A program made the position numbers and the translations under genes. DNA of 64,000 nt from positions 102,766 through 166,765 of the forward strand of contig BCKT01000021.1 in the NCBI GenBank assembly GCA_003116875.1, read 5' to 3'. Origin of the DNA: Takashimella koratensis. Its lineage: Eukaryota; Basidiomycota; Tremellomycetes; Trichosporonales; Tetragoniomycetaceae. Under the pieces are notes generated by a model that saw nothing but the letters and a program-made list of their open reading frames with translations, made no database searches and was not told the DNA's origin. The first letter of the stretch is position 1. The number at the start of each line of letters is the position of its first letter. Below, piece by piece: positions 1 to 8,761 of the stretch.

Positions 1-313
1 TGAGTTCTAGCCTTGGGCTCGTCGAAGAGAGGCTGAGCCATTGCATAGTTTGCCCCGGCTACAATCAGCCATGAAACCACTGGACCCTACCTGCAGTCAG
101 CTGGCAGAGCGTTGTTTGAGGAACAGCATCAATCGAGACCCCCTCGGGGAGCGCATAGTACGGCGTCAGCCAAGCCTCTGCCTGCTCAAAAAGCGCATTC
201 GGGGCGTTGCCTTCCGGGTAGTAGTGAACCGAGGAGAATGTTGACCTCAGCTTGTCCAAGGACGCTGGGGACAAGGGAACGAGGACGATGGCCGTTTCGA
301 AAGTGGTTGACAT
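1..313 (-). CDS. D-isomer-specific 2-hydroxyacid dehydrogenase, N-terminal part (cut by window edge)
   Basis: The gene starts at 313 on the minus strand and runs off the left end. A 32-nt intron (59-90, GT..CTGATTGTAG on the minus strand) joins the first exon to one reading AGANYAMAQPLF. The junction, roughly QLTA-GANYAM, resembles the LTSAGAN stretch of fungal D-2-hydroxyacid dehydrogenases, which reduce 2-oxoacids or oxidise D-2-hydroxyacids with NAD(P)H. Only the N-terminal part of the substrate domain is visible; the nucleotide-binding GxGxxG and the catalytic Arg/Glu/His lie outside, so the family call is good but the substrate is open. It diverges from the PhyH dioxygenase gene with about 217 bp between start codons, so the two may share a promoter. 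Confidence 0.68.
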
Positions 314-530
314 GTTTGCTGTCGTTGAGAAACGATTAGATCAAATGGGCTTATAACCGGGTGGGATTCGGATCTATTATGGAAATAGCTCGGAAGAGGC
401 AATTCCAGGTCGGAGGATGTAACTCGGGTGTATGTCGCTGGTTGTCTTTCGGAAACGATCTTTCCGATCTTCTTTCCGGGCAGCTGATATAAAACTGATC
501 ATGCGATGCAAGACTAGTCAACCACGCAAC

Positions 531-1681
531 ATGCCCCGCGAGTATCAGTATCTCACTGCCGAGGAACGACAGCACTTTGTGGAGCACGGCTGGCTCAAGG
601 TCTCCAACGCCATTAACCCCAAGTACCTGGAGGAATGGATGGCGGACTTGTGGGTCCGCCTCGGCTACGACGAGCACGACAAGTCGACGTGGAAGGAGAC
701 GTACATGAAGCTGCCGCGGCACCGTGAAGTTCCGGTGGAAGAGTTCTGCCCGGAAGCGTGGAAAAAGATGGTGGAGATTGTGGGCGGTGAGGATGTGATC
801 GACCCGGTCCGTGAGCGATACTGGGGCGACCAGTTGATCATCAACTTTGGAAACGAAGAGTTGAAAACGCAGAGGCAGCGGCCACAGGATGCATACGGTT
901 GGCACACGGACAATGATTGGTATCGACAGTTCCTTGATAGCAGCGGCAACGCTTTGACTGTTATCTGTTGTTTCACCGATGTCCTCCCCGACGGCGGTGG
1001 GACGCTTTTGGCCGAGGACGGGATTCAAGGTGAGTGGAATGTATGAGCGAGCTGACAACAGGCGTATGTCAGTACCTTTACGACCATCCCGAGGGCCTCG
1101 ACTCGCCATTCGAGGATACCCTATACAAGCACATCCCATCTTGTAAATCGATCACTTCGGCGGTCGCCAAAGCGGGTGACATTTTCATCACTCATGGCCT
1201 TCTCCCCCACACTCTGGGCCAGAACCACCTACACTACGCTCGGGTCATCAGCAACCCCCATGTCAACATGACCAAGCCTTTTGATCTCAATCGCAGCGAC
1301 AACGATTACGTGAGTGGGAAGCGGATCAAAGTTGACAAGTAGACCCTCTGCGAGCAAGTGATCCTGCGAGCGCTTGGACGAACGTCCATCCCCGAGTTCA
1401 AGCCAGCCCGACCAAGAATCTCCTACTACCCACGCACGGCTTGGTTCAAACGCGGTCGCGTCGTCGAAGAATTGGAGCGGATGATCAAAGCGGCCGAGGC
1501 GCAAGGCAAAGATCGACACTCGGTGGACAGTATCTACTTGCGCGGTGAAGAGGCGATTCAAGAGCACGAGCGACGTAACGGTTATGACCAGGAGTTTGGG
1601 CCCGGGGGCGTGCTTCTATGGACAACGGGGAACGAGTACCAGAATGTGATTCCAGAGGGGAAACAGCAGATTGTTATTTGA
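531..1681 (+). CDS. Phytanoyl-CoA dioxygenase (PhyH) family 2-oxoglutarate/Fe(II) oxygenase
   Basis: Three exons (531-1029, 1062-1309, 1343-1681) join in frame to 361 codons; the introns are 32 and 33 nt. PhyH enzymes hydroxylate small molecules using 2-oxoglutarate, O2 and Fe(II). The proximal iron ligands are seen in GWHTDNDWY (H-x-D). The distal His and the 2-oxoglutarate-binding Arg are in GLLPHTLGQNHLHYARVISN. The C-terminal half (YYPRTAWFKR onward) is the extension usual in fungal PhyH-like proteins. The start at 531 (CAACATGCCCC) was chosen because the PhyH-like N-terminus begins there; an in-frame ATG at 501 would add ten residues. It ends 10 bp before the stop of the convergent Zn2Cys6 gene, a likely but untested regulator. 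Confidence 0.85.
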
Positions 1682-1690
1682 TGTACATTG

Positions 1691-3480
1691 TCATGAAAGA
1701 GTCATCGACGAAGTCAAGAACCAGTCGTCAAATAAGGGGGGGAGGGAATAGTCGAAAATGAATGGGTCTTCGGTTGGGTCTGCATCTGGCTGTGACGGAG
1801 GTAGGCGCAGGGAGAGGTCTGTCGTCAGCGTATCCACAGCCTTTACCCACCCATGAGCTCGAGAAGTCGGAGAAAAACTCCTTCTGTATCCAAGGCCATG
1901 GGGCATTTGGCGGCGAGACCCCGAAGGAGCTGAATGACCAAACCGAGCAGGTCTTGCACCTCATCTGGCAACAGCTCGCCCGCATCGTAAAGTATGACCA
2001 CGAGGTGGCCGCATGTAGTGATGCGACGGAGGTCTGGCCACGTTGTCACGTATCGAGTATCTGTCGATGCTTTGAAGTATGCTCGGAGGACGTGTGCCAC
2101 CGATCGCGCCATCATTGCCAATGCCGAAGCCACCCTAGTGGGAACCTCTAACAGGGAGTAATGCAGCATCAAACGAATCCTGGAGTCAGCGTTTGCAGAG
2201 GCAAGACGTACCAGTGGAATCGAATGTTGGCGTAGGTGTACAGCATGGATCGGCCAAACTCGATCTGCTCCTCGCGGAACGCCTTCATCCACACAGCCCA
2301 GCGCTTCTCAACCTGCAAGAGGTAGTCACTGGTGAGCGCAGGTGTTGACGAATGAAGTTTGAGTGTGATCTCGTTCTCCATCTCGGTCAACTGGACGAGT
2401 ATTGGTAGTGAGACGGGACCTTGATTGATCTTTGTCTGGGTGACTTTGGTGTGCACCAAACGAGGCTGAAAGTCTTTCGCGTCGAGGAACGGGGGCGAGT
2501 CGCATATTGCCGCGTACCAGCTGGCATCAGGTTTGACAGAGGAAAGACGCACCTGTCCTTATACACCGTCGCAAATAGCATCTTTTCAAAGCTTTCACCA
2601 CGCTGATCCACCCGGAGTACTTGAAGTTGTCGGACTTGCGTGGCCATTCGTCGCAAGATGTCTCGCACTTCGAGAATGCCCCCAGCTTGCACTGCGAACA
2701 GGTGGAGGAGGTGCAGTGCCTCTGCTGGTGTCAGCAGCTAAACTGCTCATCACTGACTCAGGGCGTTGGATGATACTTCGCCAGCATCCAACTCGGTCAA
2801 GGAACGTCGGTACCAGAACACATCGTCGCCTTCCGACGTCTGCTCCTTGTCCAAACAGCCTACACAAAGCGCCGCGAACAAGATTGCCCTGTCGGAAGCT
2901 GAAAGGCTGTCTGGTGATTGGTTGTAACGGTTCAACAACGCGGTCAAGCTGTCGGCGTCGACAAAGTCAAAGTATGGAACAAATGCCAAGAATCCTTTCA
3001 GGCTTGCGAGGTCGAACGCTGGTTGTAATGGGTGGGCTAGGGATTGTCGAGGCATGAAGCTGGCGCGGATTGGGAAGACGTCGGACAGGTTTGTGGGCAA
3101 GATTTGTCCTGAGGTCAGCTAGAGACGTAGCACGACGCACCCTGCCTCTCTGCCCACCGCTCTACATCTCGCTCGACGGATTGGACAAAGTGAGCCGATT
3201 TCCAGCCGGACGGTGTGCTAGTGGACAGCGCCTCGAGAGCGACCTTGGGTACCCTGATGTCAGCGAAGGTATGGTCCACGACCCACCTATTTGGACGCGC
3301 TTTCACGCGCACTTCGCAGGTCTCTGCGATACCAGCCGCCTCGCATCCCTCGCACGGCTGTCGCCCCGAGCACTTGATACGCCTTGACCGGCAGTTTTCG
3401 CAGGCCTTTGGTGTCCGCCGGCTGCTTGTATCCATGAGTGTTGTTGACAAGTTGGGAAACGGTGGAAACGCGAGATACAT
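1691..3480 (-). CDS. Zn2Cys6 fungal transcription factor
   Basis: The first exon encodes a classical binuclear zinc cluster, ACENCRSRRIKCSGRQPCEG then CEAAG..TCEVR, so it binds DNA with CGG-type half-sites in the nucleus. The following exons (about 3100-2750, 2700-2390, 2550-2170, 2290-1850 and 1840-1691, joined by introns of about 30 nt) carry the helical middle homology region of fungal regulators (for example FLAFVPYFDFVDADSLTALL). The last intron (minus strand, near 1826-1857) has GTGGGT..GCTGACGACAG. The start may be 3480 or the internal ATG near 3438 (MDTSSRRTPKAC), which leaves the zinc cluster nearer the N-terminus, as is typical. It is tail-to-tail with the PhyH gene and divergent from the iron permease. 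Confidence 0.85.
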
Positions 3481-4134
3481 CCGGATTATGTGGGGGGATA
3501 TTTAAAGAGTGAGTGGGTTTTTGTAGCTACAAGGCAAGGGTAGCCACGGCTGCATGCTGAATGCATGCCAAAAACAGTGGGCGACATATCTTTGAGCATA
3601 GGGGCAAGCATGAGCTCGTCAATGGGCACCGTCAGAGGGGGCAAGAGGTGGCCCAAGGTGAAATTCGTGACGTCGGGTGTATGGAATTGTGAGGCGGTCC
3701 GATTCACTGCCGGAGTCTCTCTCACAATACAAAACAAAACCCGTTACAGGGGTCCAGACAGAGATCTCACACGCCTCGCTCCGGAAGCATTCTCCGTCCT
3801 CAACTGCTGGAAATAACGCACAGATGAGGGATCCACGTGATGTGCGTCTTTTTTCATTGGCCCATTCAGTGACGACCCGCACGACACTTCCGCGCCCTTC
3901 AAATTTACTTGCCATATATAGCCATCTGTAGACCCAACGCCCTTCTCTCTCACTCATCGTCAGTCACACCTAACTAATGACAAAACCCACTCCATACTGC
4001 TCGTCGTCGAGTCTGTGTGCCAACCTGTGAGTCTGGCGGCTGGGATCAGTGCTCATGTCTGTAGTCAAGCACCCTGCCCCTCTCCGATGGAATCTTTCTT
4101 CCAGCCACGCAAACCACCATAAGCAACAATCGAC
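3481..4134. promoter_or_regulatory. Divergent intergenic region between Zn2Cys6 gene and iron permease
   Basis: No gene is supported in these 650 bases. It must contain both promoters. Two GCATGC palindromes at 3552-3557 and 3563-3568 lie 11 bp apart start to start, one DNA turn, inside a partly symmetric stretch GGCTGCATGCTGAATGCATGCC cut here to its two cores. They are a candidate paired binding site, by inference only. Confidence 0.4.
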
Positions 4135-5586
4135 ATGTTCTCCTTCTCTGCCAAGGCCGCGACCTATGCGGTCGGATCGTTCTTCGCCATTCCCGGTCGC
4201 GAGCAAGTGATCACCGTCACCGCGATCTCTGACACCGAGGCGACCGCCTTCAAGCGAAAGAACATCTTCGATCGCGCTCTTGACCGCACCGTTGCGCTGT
4301 CGGGCTCGTGGTCCGTGTTCACTCTGATCAACCTCTCTCTTGTCGCCTGGGCGCTATGCGGTATCCCCTTCGGCGCCAGCCAGACATGGCAGGTTTTCAT
4401 CTCCGACTACCAAGCCCTTTTGACTTACTTTTTCGATTCCCTCCTCATGCGCCAGCAGCTGGTCGACGGGGTCAAACACCTCGGGATGTATGCAGAGCTG
4501 CGATCGCGTCAGGCGACGTTTGCGACTGTCATACTTCTCGAGCGTCCTCTCGACCGTACAAGGCTACCCGATGTCGTCCAGACCGATATCCTTCCCGACG
4601 AAAAATCCAGCGACAAGTGGCTTACCCGAGTTTCCAACGTCTTTGGCCATCTCGCGTGTGTCGTGGGATTCTGGCTTGGCGTTGTGGCGTGGATCGGAGC
4701 TGGCAACTCGCTCGGCTGGGGCGACGAGTGGTTACTTTACATGAATACTGCTACATCGGCGGGCATGGTCTTCCTCTTCGCCCTCCTCGCAGTGGTCAGG
4801 GAGCGACACGATCATCAACTTTCGTCATGGCTCGAGTCGATTTGTGTTTTGGATGGACGGCTCGAAAGAACTCTTCGCAGCGTCTGTACGGATGTCGTAC
4901 CTCCAAACCTCTCTGTCACACTTTCGACCCCACCCAGTGGCTTCACCCAGCGAGCTATCGACTACTACGCCAACCTCGTCAGCATGCTCTTCGGCCTCGT
5001 CATTCTCACCGCTATTGTCGTCATCTGGGCGGCGTTTGGCCCCTTGATGCAGTACAGCGCGAATTGGTGGCTCTTTATCGGAACATACGCCGGTCTTGTC
5101 GGCATGTTTGACGGTTTCGTATTACGCAACATCGACGAAGGGCTCATTGTTCGGCAAAATCGGGAGATGGCGTTGATCGAGGCAGTTGACGGAGCGATGA
5201 GGGCGCACCTTGGTCTCGGGGACTTTGATTATGCCACCTCGCTTTCGCTATCCACCCGTGTCTCTCTACTTGTCTCACGCTTCTTCGCACACCGGTACGC
5301 TGTGGTTGGCGGTGTCGCGACCGTCATCGTACTCATCGTCGCGGCTTCGGCGATGCACTGGAACGAGGTCGGTCAGCTGCTCTGCAACGTTGCCCCGAGC
5401 ATTATCGAGACGTTCCTCATGATCGTTCTTATCACCGGACACAACCATGCTCATGGCGAGAAGCAAGCGCGCCTCAAGCGGATCTGGTCGACGCGAGTCG
5501 CTCTGTTCCAGTGGGCGAGGTACGGGATGAAGGGCGAGAAAGCCCACGAGGTTACTCCCGAGAGGGTAGAGATGGAGATCGTGTGA
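4135..5586 (+). CDS. FET4: Low-affinity iron/transition-metal permease, FET4 family
   Basis: A single uninterrupted ORF of 483 residues. FET4-type permeases import Fe2+ (also Cu and Zn) with low affinity across the plasma membrane. The family signature is clear near residues 47-105: FDRALDRTVALSGSWSVFTL, WALCGIPFGASQTWQVFISD and FDSLLMRQQL. A second, weaker copy of the same arrangement starts near residue 155 (SDKWLTRVSNVFGHLACVVG, then WQ-less GDEWLLYMNTAT), as expected for this internally duplicated family, and a third hydrophobic block lies in the C-terminal half. About nine to ten hydrophobic segments are visible. The lack of introns is unusual among its neighbours. The 3' end and 3' UTR are partly repeated just downstream. 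Confidence 0.85.
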   Translation: MFSFSAKAATYAVGSFFAIPGREQVITVTAISDTEATAFKRKNIFDRALDRTVALSGSWSVFTLINLSLVAWALCGIPFGASQTWQVFISDYQALLTYFFDSLLMRQQLVDGVKHLGMYAELRSRQATFATVILLERPLDRTRLPDVVQTDILPDEKSSDKWLTRVSNVFGHLACVVGFWLGVVAWIGAGNSLGWGDEWLLYMNTATSAGMVFLFALLAVVRERHDHQLSSWLESICVLDGRLERTLRSVCTDVVPPNLSVTLSTPPSGFTQRAIDYYANLVSMLFGLVILTAIVVIWAAFGPLMQYSANWWLFIGTYAGLVGMFDGFVLRNIDEGLIVRQNREMALIEAVDGAMRAHLGLGDFDYATSLSLSTRVSLLVSRFFAHRYAVVGGVATVIVLIVAASAMHWNEVGQLLCNVAPSIIETFLMIVLITGHNHAHGEKQARLKRIWSTRVALFQWARYGMKGEKAHEVTPERVEMEIV

Positions 5587-5722
5587 GAGGGAGAGGATGC
5601 CAGAATCGCCGTGTCACAGTATGTTCGTAAAGCGATAGACCCCGAGGCGGATGCTTTTGAGATGGAGATCGTTTGAAAGGGAGGGGACGCTAGAGAGGTC
5701 CGCTGTCTCTGTCATCGGTGTT
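5569..5722 (+). repeat. Degenerate tandem duplication of the permease 3' end
   Basis: The gene end GAGATGGAGATCGTG-TGA followed by GAGGGAGAGGATGC (from 5569) recurs about 90 bp later (from 5659) as GAGATGGAGATCGTT-TGA then AAGGGAGGGGACGC. Similarity continues loosely to a shared TGTTCGTA. Both copies carry the TGA stop after MEIV. The second copy is untranslated relative to the first stop. Confidence 0.6.
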
Positions 5723-5868
5723 CGTATACTCTGTACATCCCGAGTAGTATGCACGCGATCGACCTCGCTTAACAAACCCGGTTTAATCGGAGGCATCACG
5801 TGACTATTCCTCATAAAAGTTGCACAATTGTTTCACGTCGTTCTCGAACCAAACTCCTCTCCACGACC

Positions 5869-6975
5869 AGTGAGTATCACTGATAAGTTTTTACGCTGAC
5901 ATTGTAGTGGTTGACACAGAGTTCCTTCGAGCGCTGCCCAAATGCGAACACCATATGCACATTGAGGGGTCTCTGAGCCCATCACTACTGTTCAAACTCG
6001 CAGCATACAACGCCATTACTCTCCCATCTCATGTTGTTGATGTTGCGTACGCGTCAGTGGAAGCGCTCGAGGCCAGGTACAAGCAGTTCACGTCACTGGA
6101 CGACTTTCTGCACTACTACGATCGGGCGTCGGCTGTACTCATCACCCGCGCCGATTTCAAAGCATTGGCGTACGAGTACATGCGCACAGCACACGATGAC
6201 GGTATAGTTCACGCCGAGATCTTTTTCGACGCCCAAACACACACTGCGAGAGGCGTGTCCATGGACGATGTCGTGCGAGGGCTGAACGACGGTCTCGAGC
6301 AGGGCCGGAAGGAGTTTGACATTACCTTCCGATTGATCATGTGCGTCTTGAGACATCTCCCGGTGGACGACTCGGTCGACCACGTCGTTTTGGCCAAACC
6401 CTTTCACGATGCCGGGCTTATCGATGGGCTGGGTATGTGCTCGACTGAGCGCAATCAACCCCCGACCAAGTTTGCAGCTGTGTTTGACAAGGCGCGCGAG
6501 ATGGGCTTCACTCGACTCACGGCTCATGCGGGCGAGGAGGGACCGGCAGACTATGTCAAGCAGGCTCTCGAGGTCTTGGGTGTTTCGCGTATCGACCATG
6601 GTGTACGATCCATCGAGGACGATGCGGTGATCGACATGCTAGTGGAGAAGAAGACCATGTTGACGGTATGCCCGCTGAGCAATATATGCTTGAGGGTGTG
6701 CTCGGATCTGAAAGAGCTGCCCCTGAGGCAATTCCTTCAACGCGGAGTCAAGGTGAGTTGATGTTCTACGTTGCTAATAGCAGTTCTCTCTCAACTCTGA
6801 CGATCCGGCGTACTTTGGGGGTTTCTTATTGGAGAACTATGTTCAGGTGCACGCGGCGTTCGGTTTTACTAAGCAAGAGTGGGGGGTGATTGTTGCGAAT
6901 GGGATCGAGGGCAGCTGGATGGACAGTGAGAGGAGGGAGGCGCTCTTGGCGCGTCTGCGGGAGGTGATTGGTTGA
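5869..6975 (+). CDS. AAH1: Adenine deaminase (AAH1 / adenosine deaminase-like family)
   Basis: Exons 5869, 5908-6752 and 6784-6975 give 345 residues. The enzyme hydrolyses adenine to hypoxanthine and ammonia in purine salvage. Motifs are those of the family: KCEHHMHIEGSL (zinc-binding H-x-H), LTAHAGEEGP (His and catalytic Glu), SRIDHG, CPLSN, and after the last intron FSLNSDDPAYFGG (zinc-binding Asp pair). The SDDPAYFGG form points to adenine rather than adenosine deaminase. No ATG exists at the head of the long exon; the only good start is formed by splicing A at 5869 to TG at 5908-5909 across intron 5870-5907 (GTGAGT..CTGACATTGTAG). A GATAAG lies inside that intron (5882-5887). Confidence 0.85.
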
Positions 6976-7049
6976 GCGATGCGCTGATAGAAAGTAAAGA
7001 TGTACTGTATGACTAGTCTGATGATGTCAGCATAGCCACCAGATCGTAC

Positions 7050-7063
7050 ACGGAGAGCTCCGT
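7050..7063. promoter_or_regulatory. CGG-N6-CCG inverted repeat, candidate Zn2Cys6 site
   Basis: ACGGAG-AG-CTCCGT is a 6+6 bp inverted repeat with a CGG-N6-CCG core, the spacing known for Ppr1 and the purine regulator UaY. It lies between adenine deaminase and the FAD oxidase, about 130 bp before the chosen start of the oxidase. Confidence 0.45.
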
Positions 7064-7190
7064 TTTCAGGGAACACCTCGGAGGCCGGAGCATTAGAGCC
7101 GTCTCACGGATAACTCATCCCGCTATCCCGACGTCGCGTGCGACTTTATTGATGCGCGCCGCTTTACCGTCCTGTACCACAACAAGAACA

Positions 7191-8754
7191 ATGGTCACTA
7201 CTACCCCTTGGGCATCCACCGCCCTGCCAACGACCTGGCAGCGGTCGTATTGGCAGAAGAGCGTGGGGGACGACCCTTTGTTGCACCACGGCAAGGATGA
7301 AATACTTCCTAAGACTGCGTCGATAGTGGTCATCGGCAGCGGCTTGTCTGGTTTGTGAAAAGGTAGTTCCAGTGCTAATGGACAGGTGCGACTATTGCAT
7401 ACAACTTGTTACAGTCTGACCCCGAACTCAACATTGTGTGCCTTGAAGCCCGTGAGCTGTGCTCTGGTGCCAGTGGTCGAAACGCTGGTCACTGCAGGCC
7501 GGATGCTTTTCGAGGGTTTGCAGACTACGCCAAGCTGCACGGCAACGAAGAGGCAAGGAAGATCATTGCATCGGAGAGGATCACCCTCAACAAGTGAGTC
7601 GGGACGTGTTTCAACTGACCCCAGTGTCGCCAAGTTTGTTGAGAAACACAAAGTCGACTGCGAGCTTGTCCTTCGACCCACTTGCGACTTGATTCTATCC
7701 GAGGAGTTTGAACGTTATGTCGACGGGTCGTTCAAAGCGGCCAAGGATGCTGGTGTGGATGTGAGCAGTGTTAAGCGGCTAGCGAAGGAGGAGGCTCAAG
7801 AGGTGAGTGGGCCTACCGGCACATCTAACCGCAGTACTCTGGCTCCCCCATCGCACTCGGCGCATACACGTGGCCCGCTGCCTCTGTCCATCCACTCAAA
7901 CTCTGCATGGGGGTTCACAGACAGAGCATGCTCCATCCGTCCTACTCGCTCTTCACACACTGCCCTGTGGTCCAAGTGGCTGCCTTGGAGGATGGTAGAT
8001 GGGCAGTGCAAACAGTCCGAGGTCTCATCGCTACGGACAAGGTCGTTTTCGCAACCAACGCATACACTGAGCTGCTCCTCCCTGAGGTCAAGCATCTGAT
8101 TGATCCTTGTGGAAGTGGGTCGACGTGTGACGCCGCTGATAATAGTTCTCGCGACAAAGGTTGCCAAGGCTCCATCTAACGATGCCAAAATCGAGCCTAC
8201 CATGTCACTTCGTTTCAATCTCAACAGGTTCTACTCATTGTAAGTGAGACCGTGACTCTCATTAACGATCAGCGCATCTCAGCCGGACGACTCGGCAGTA
8301 ATCGGCATTGGTCCTCAGAGTGTGATCCACGGCTCCATGGATGATTCTGCTCCGGACATTGAGAACGAAAAGGCATTGTTCGACTCGGTGCTTGAAGCCT
8401 TCCCAGGACATGGGTACAAAGCTGGTGAAGACGGTCTCCCGGTCCCCGGCCAGGGCGGCTATGACTACTCATGGAGGGGAATTGTCGCTTTTGTATGTCC
8501 AGAGAGATTCTGTACTGACGATAGACTGCGGACAAAGTCCCCCTCGTGGGCCCATTGCCTGGTAAGAAAGGCTTGTTCATCATCGCGGGTATGGGAGGGC
8601 ATGGGATGGTGAGTCATGCCCATGTCGTTACTGATCGCAGGCCCGAATTTTCCACTGCGCACCAACGCTTGCCAAGGTGATGCTGGGGGGCGAGTGGGAC
8701 CCGGAGCTACCTGCCGTGTTTCAAGTGTCGGAGAAGAGGCTTCAGATTGTCTAG
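7191..8754 (+). CDS. FAD-dependent oxidoreductase, DAO (D-amino acid oxidase-like) family
   Basis: About seven exons joined by 31-40-nt introns read through in frame. These enzymes oxidise amines or amino acids, giving imines and hydrogen peroxide. The FAD-binding dinucleotide fold is SIVVIGSGLSGATIAYNLL, formed across intron 7351-7385. It is followed by CLEARELCSGASGRNAGHCR, another DAO hallmark, and by ATDKVVFATNAYT and a C-terminal VPLVGPLPGKKGLFIIAGMG block ending in GHGM. The start is taken at 7191 (AACAATGG); an in-frame ATG at 7152 would add 13 residues. Substrate is unknown. A RidA protein, which clears imines, is encoded 22 kb away. The stop lies 8 bp from that of the convergent Zn2Cys6 gene. 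Confidence 0.82.
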
Positions 8755-8761
8755 ATATGCA

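Noticed and set aside
351..1139. 262-codon minus-strand ORF
   Set aside because: It overlaps the PhyH gene in antisense; the plus strand has a catalytic motif set and clean splicing, so this is a shadow.
4308..5111. 267-codon ORF in another frame of the permease
   Set aside because: Rich in Arg and Pro, no domain, fully inside the FET4-like gene; a GC-rich shadow frame.
6440..6473. Possible intron in adenine deaminase (GTATGTGCTCGACTGAGC..)
   Set aside because: The unspliced reading GLGMCSTERNQPPTKF aligns residue for residue with the usual GIGLDSSEVG-x-PPxKF of the family, so no intron is removed here.
6093..6599. 168-codon antisense ORF in adenine deaminase
   Set aside because: Opposite strand of a conserved enzyme exon, no features of its own.
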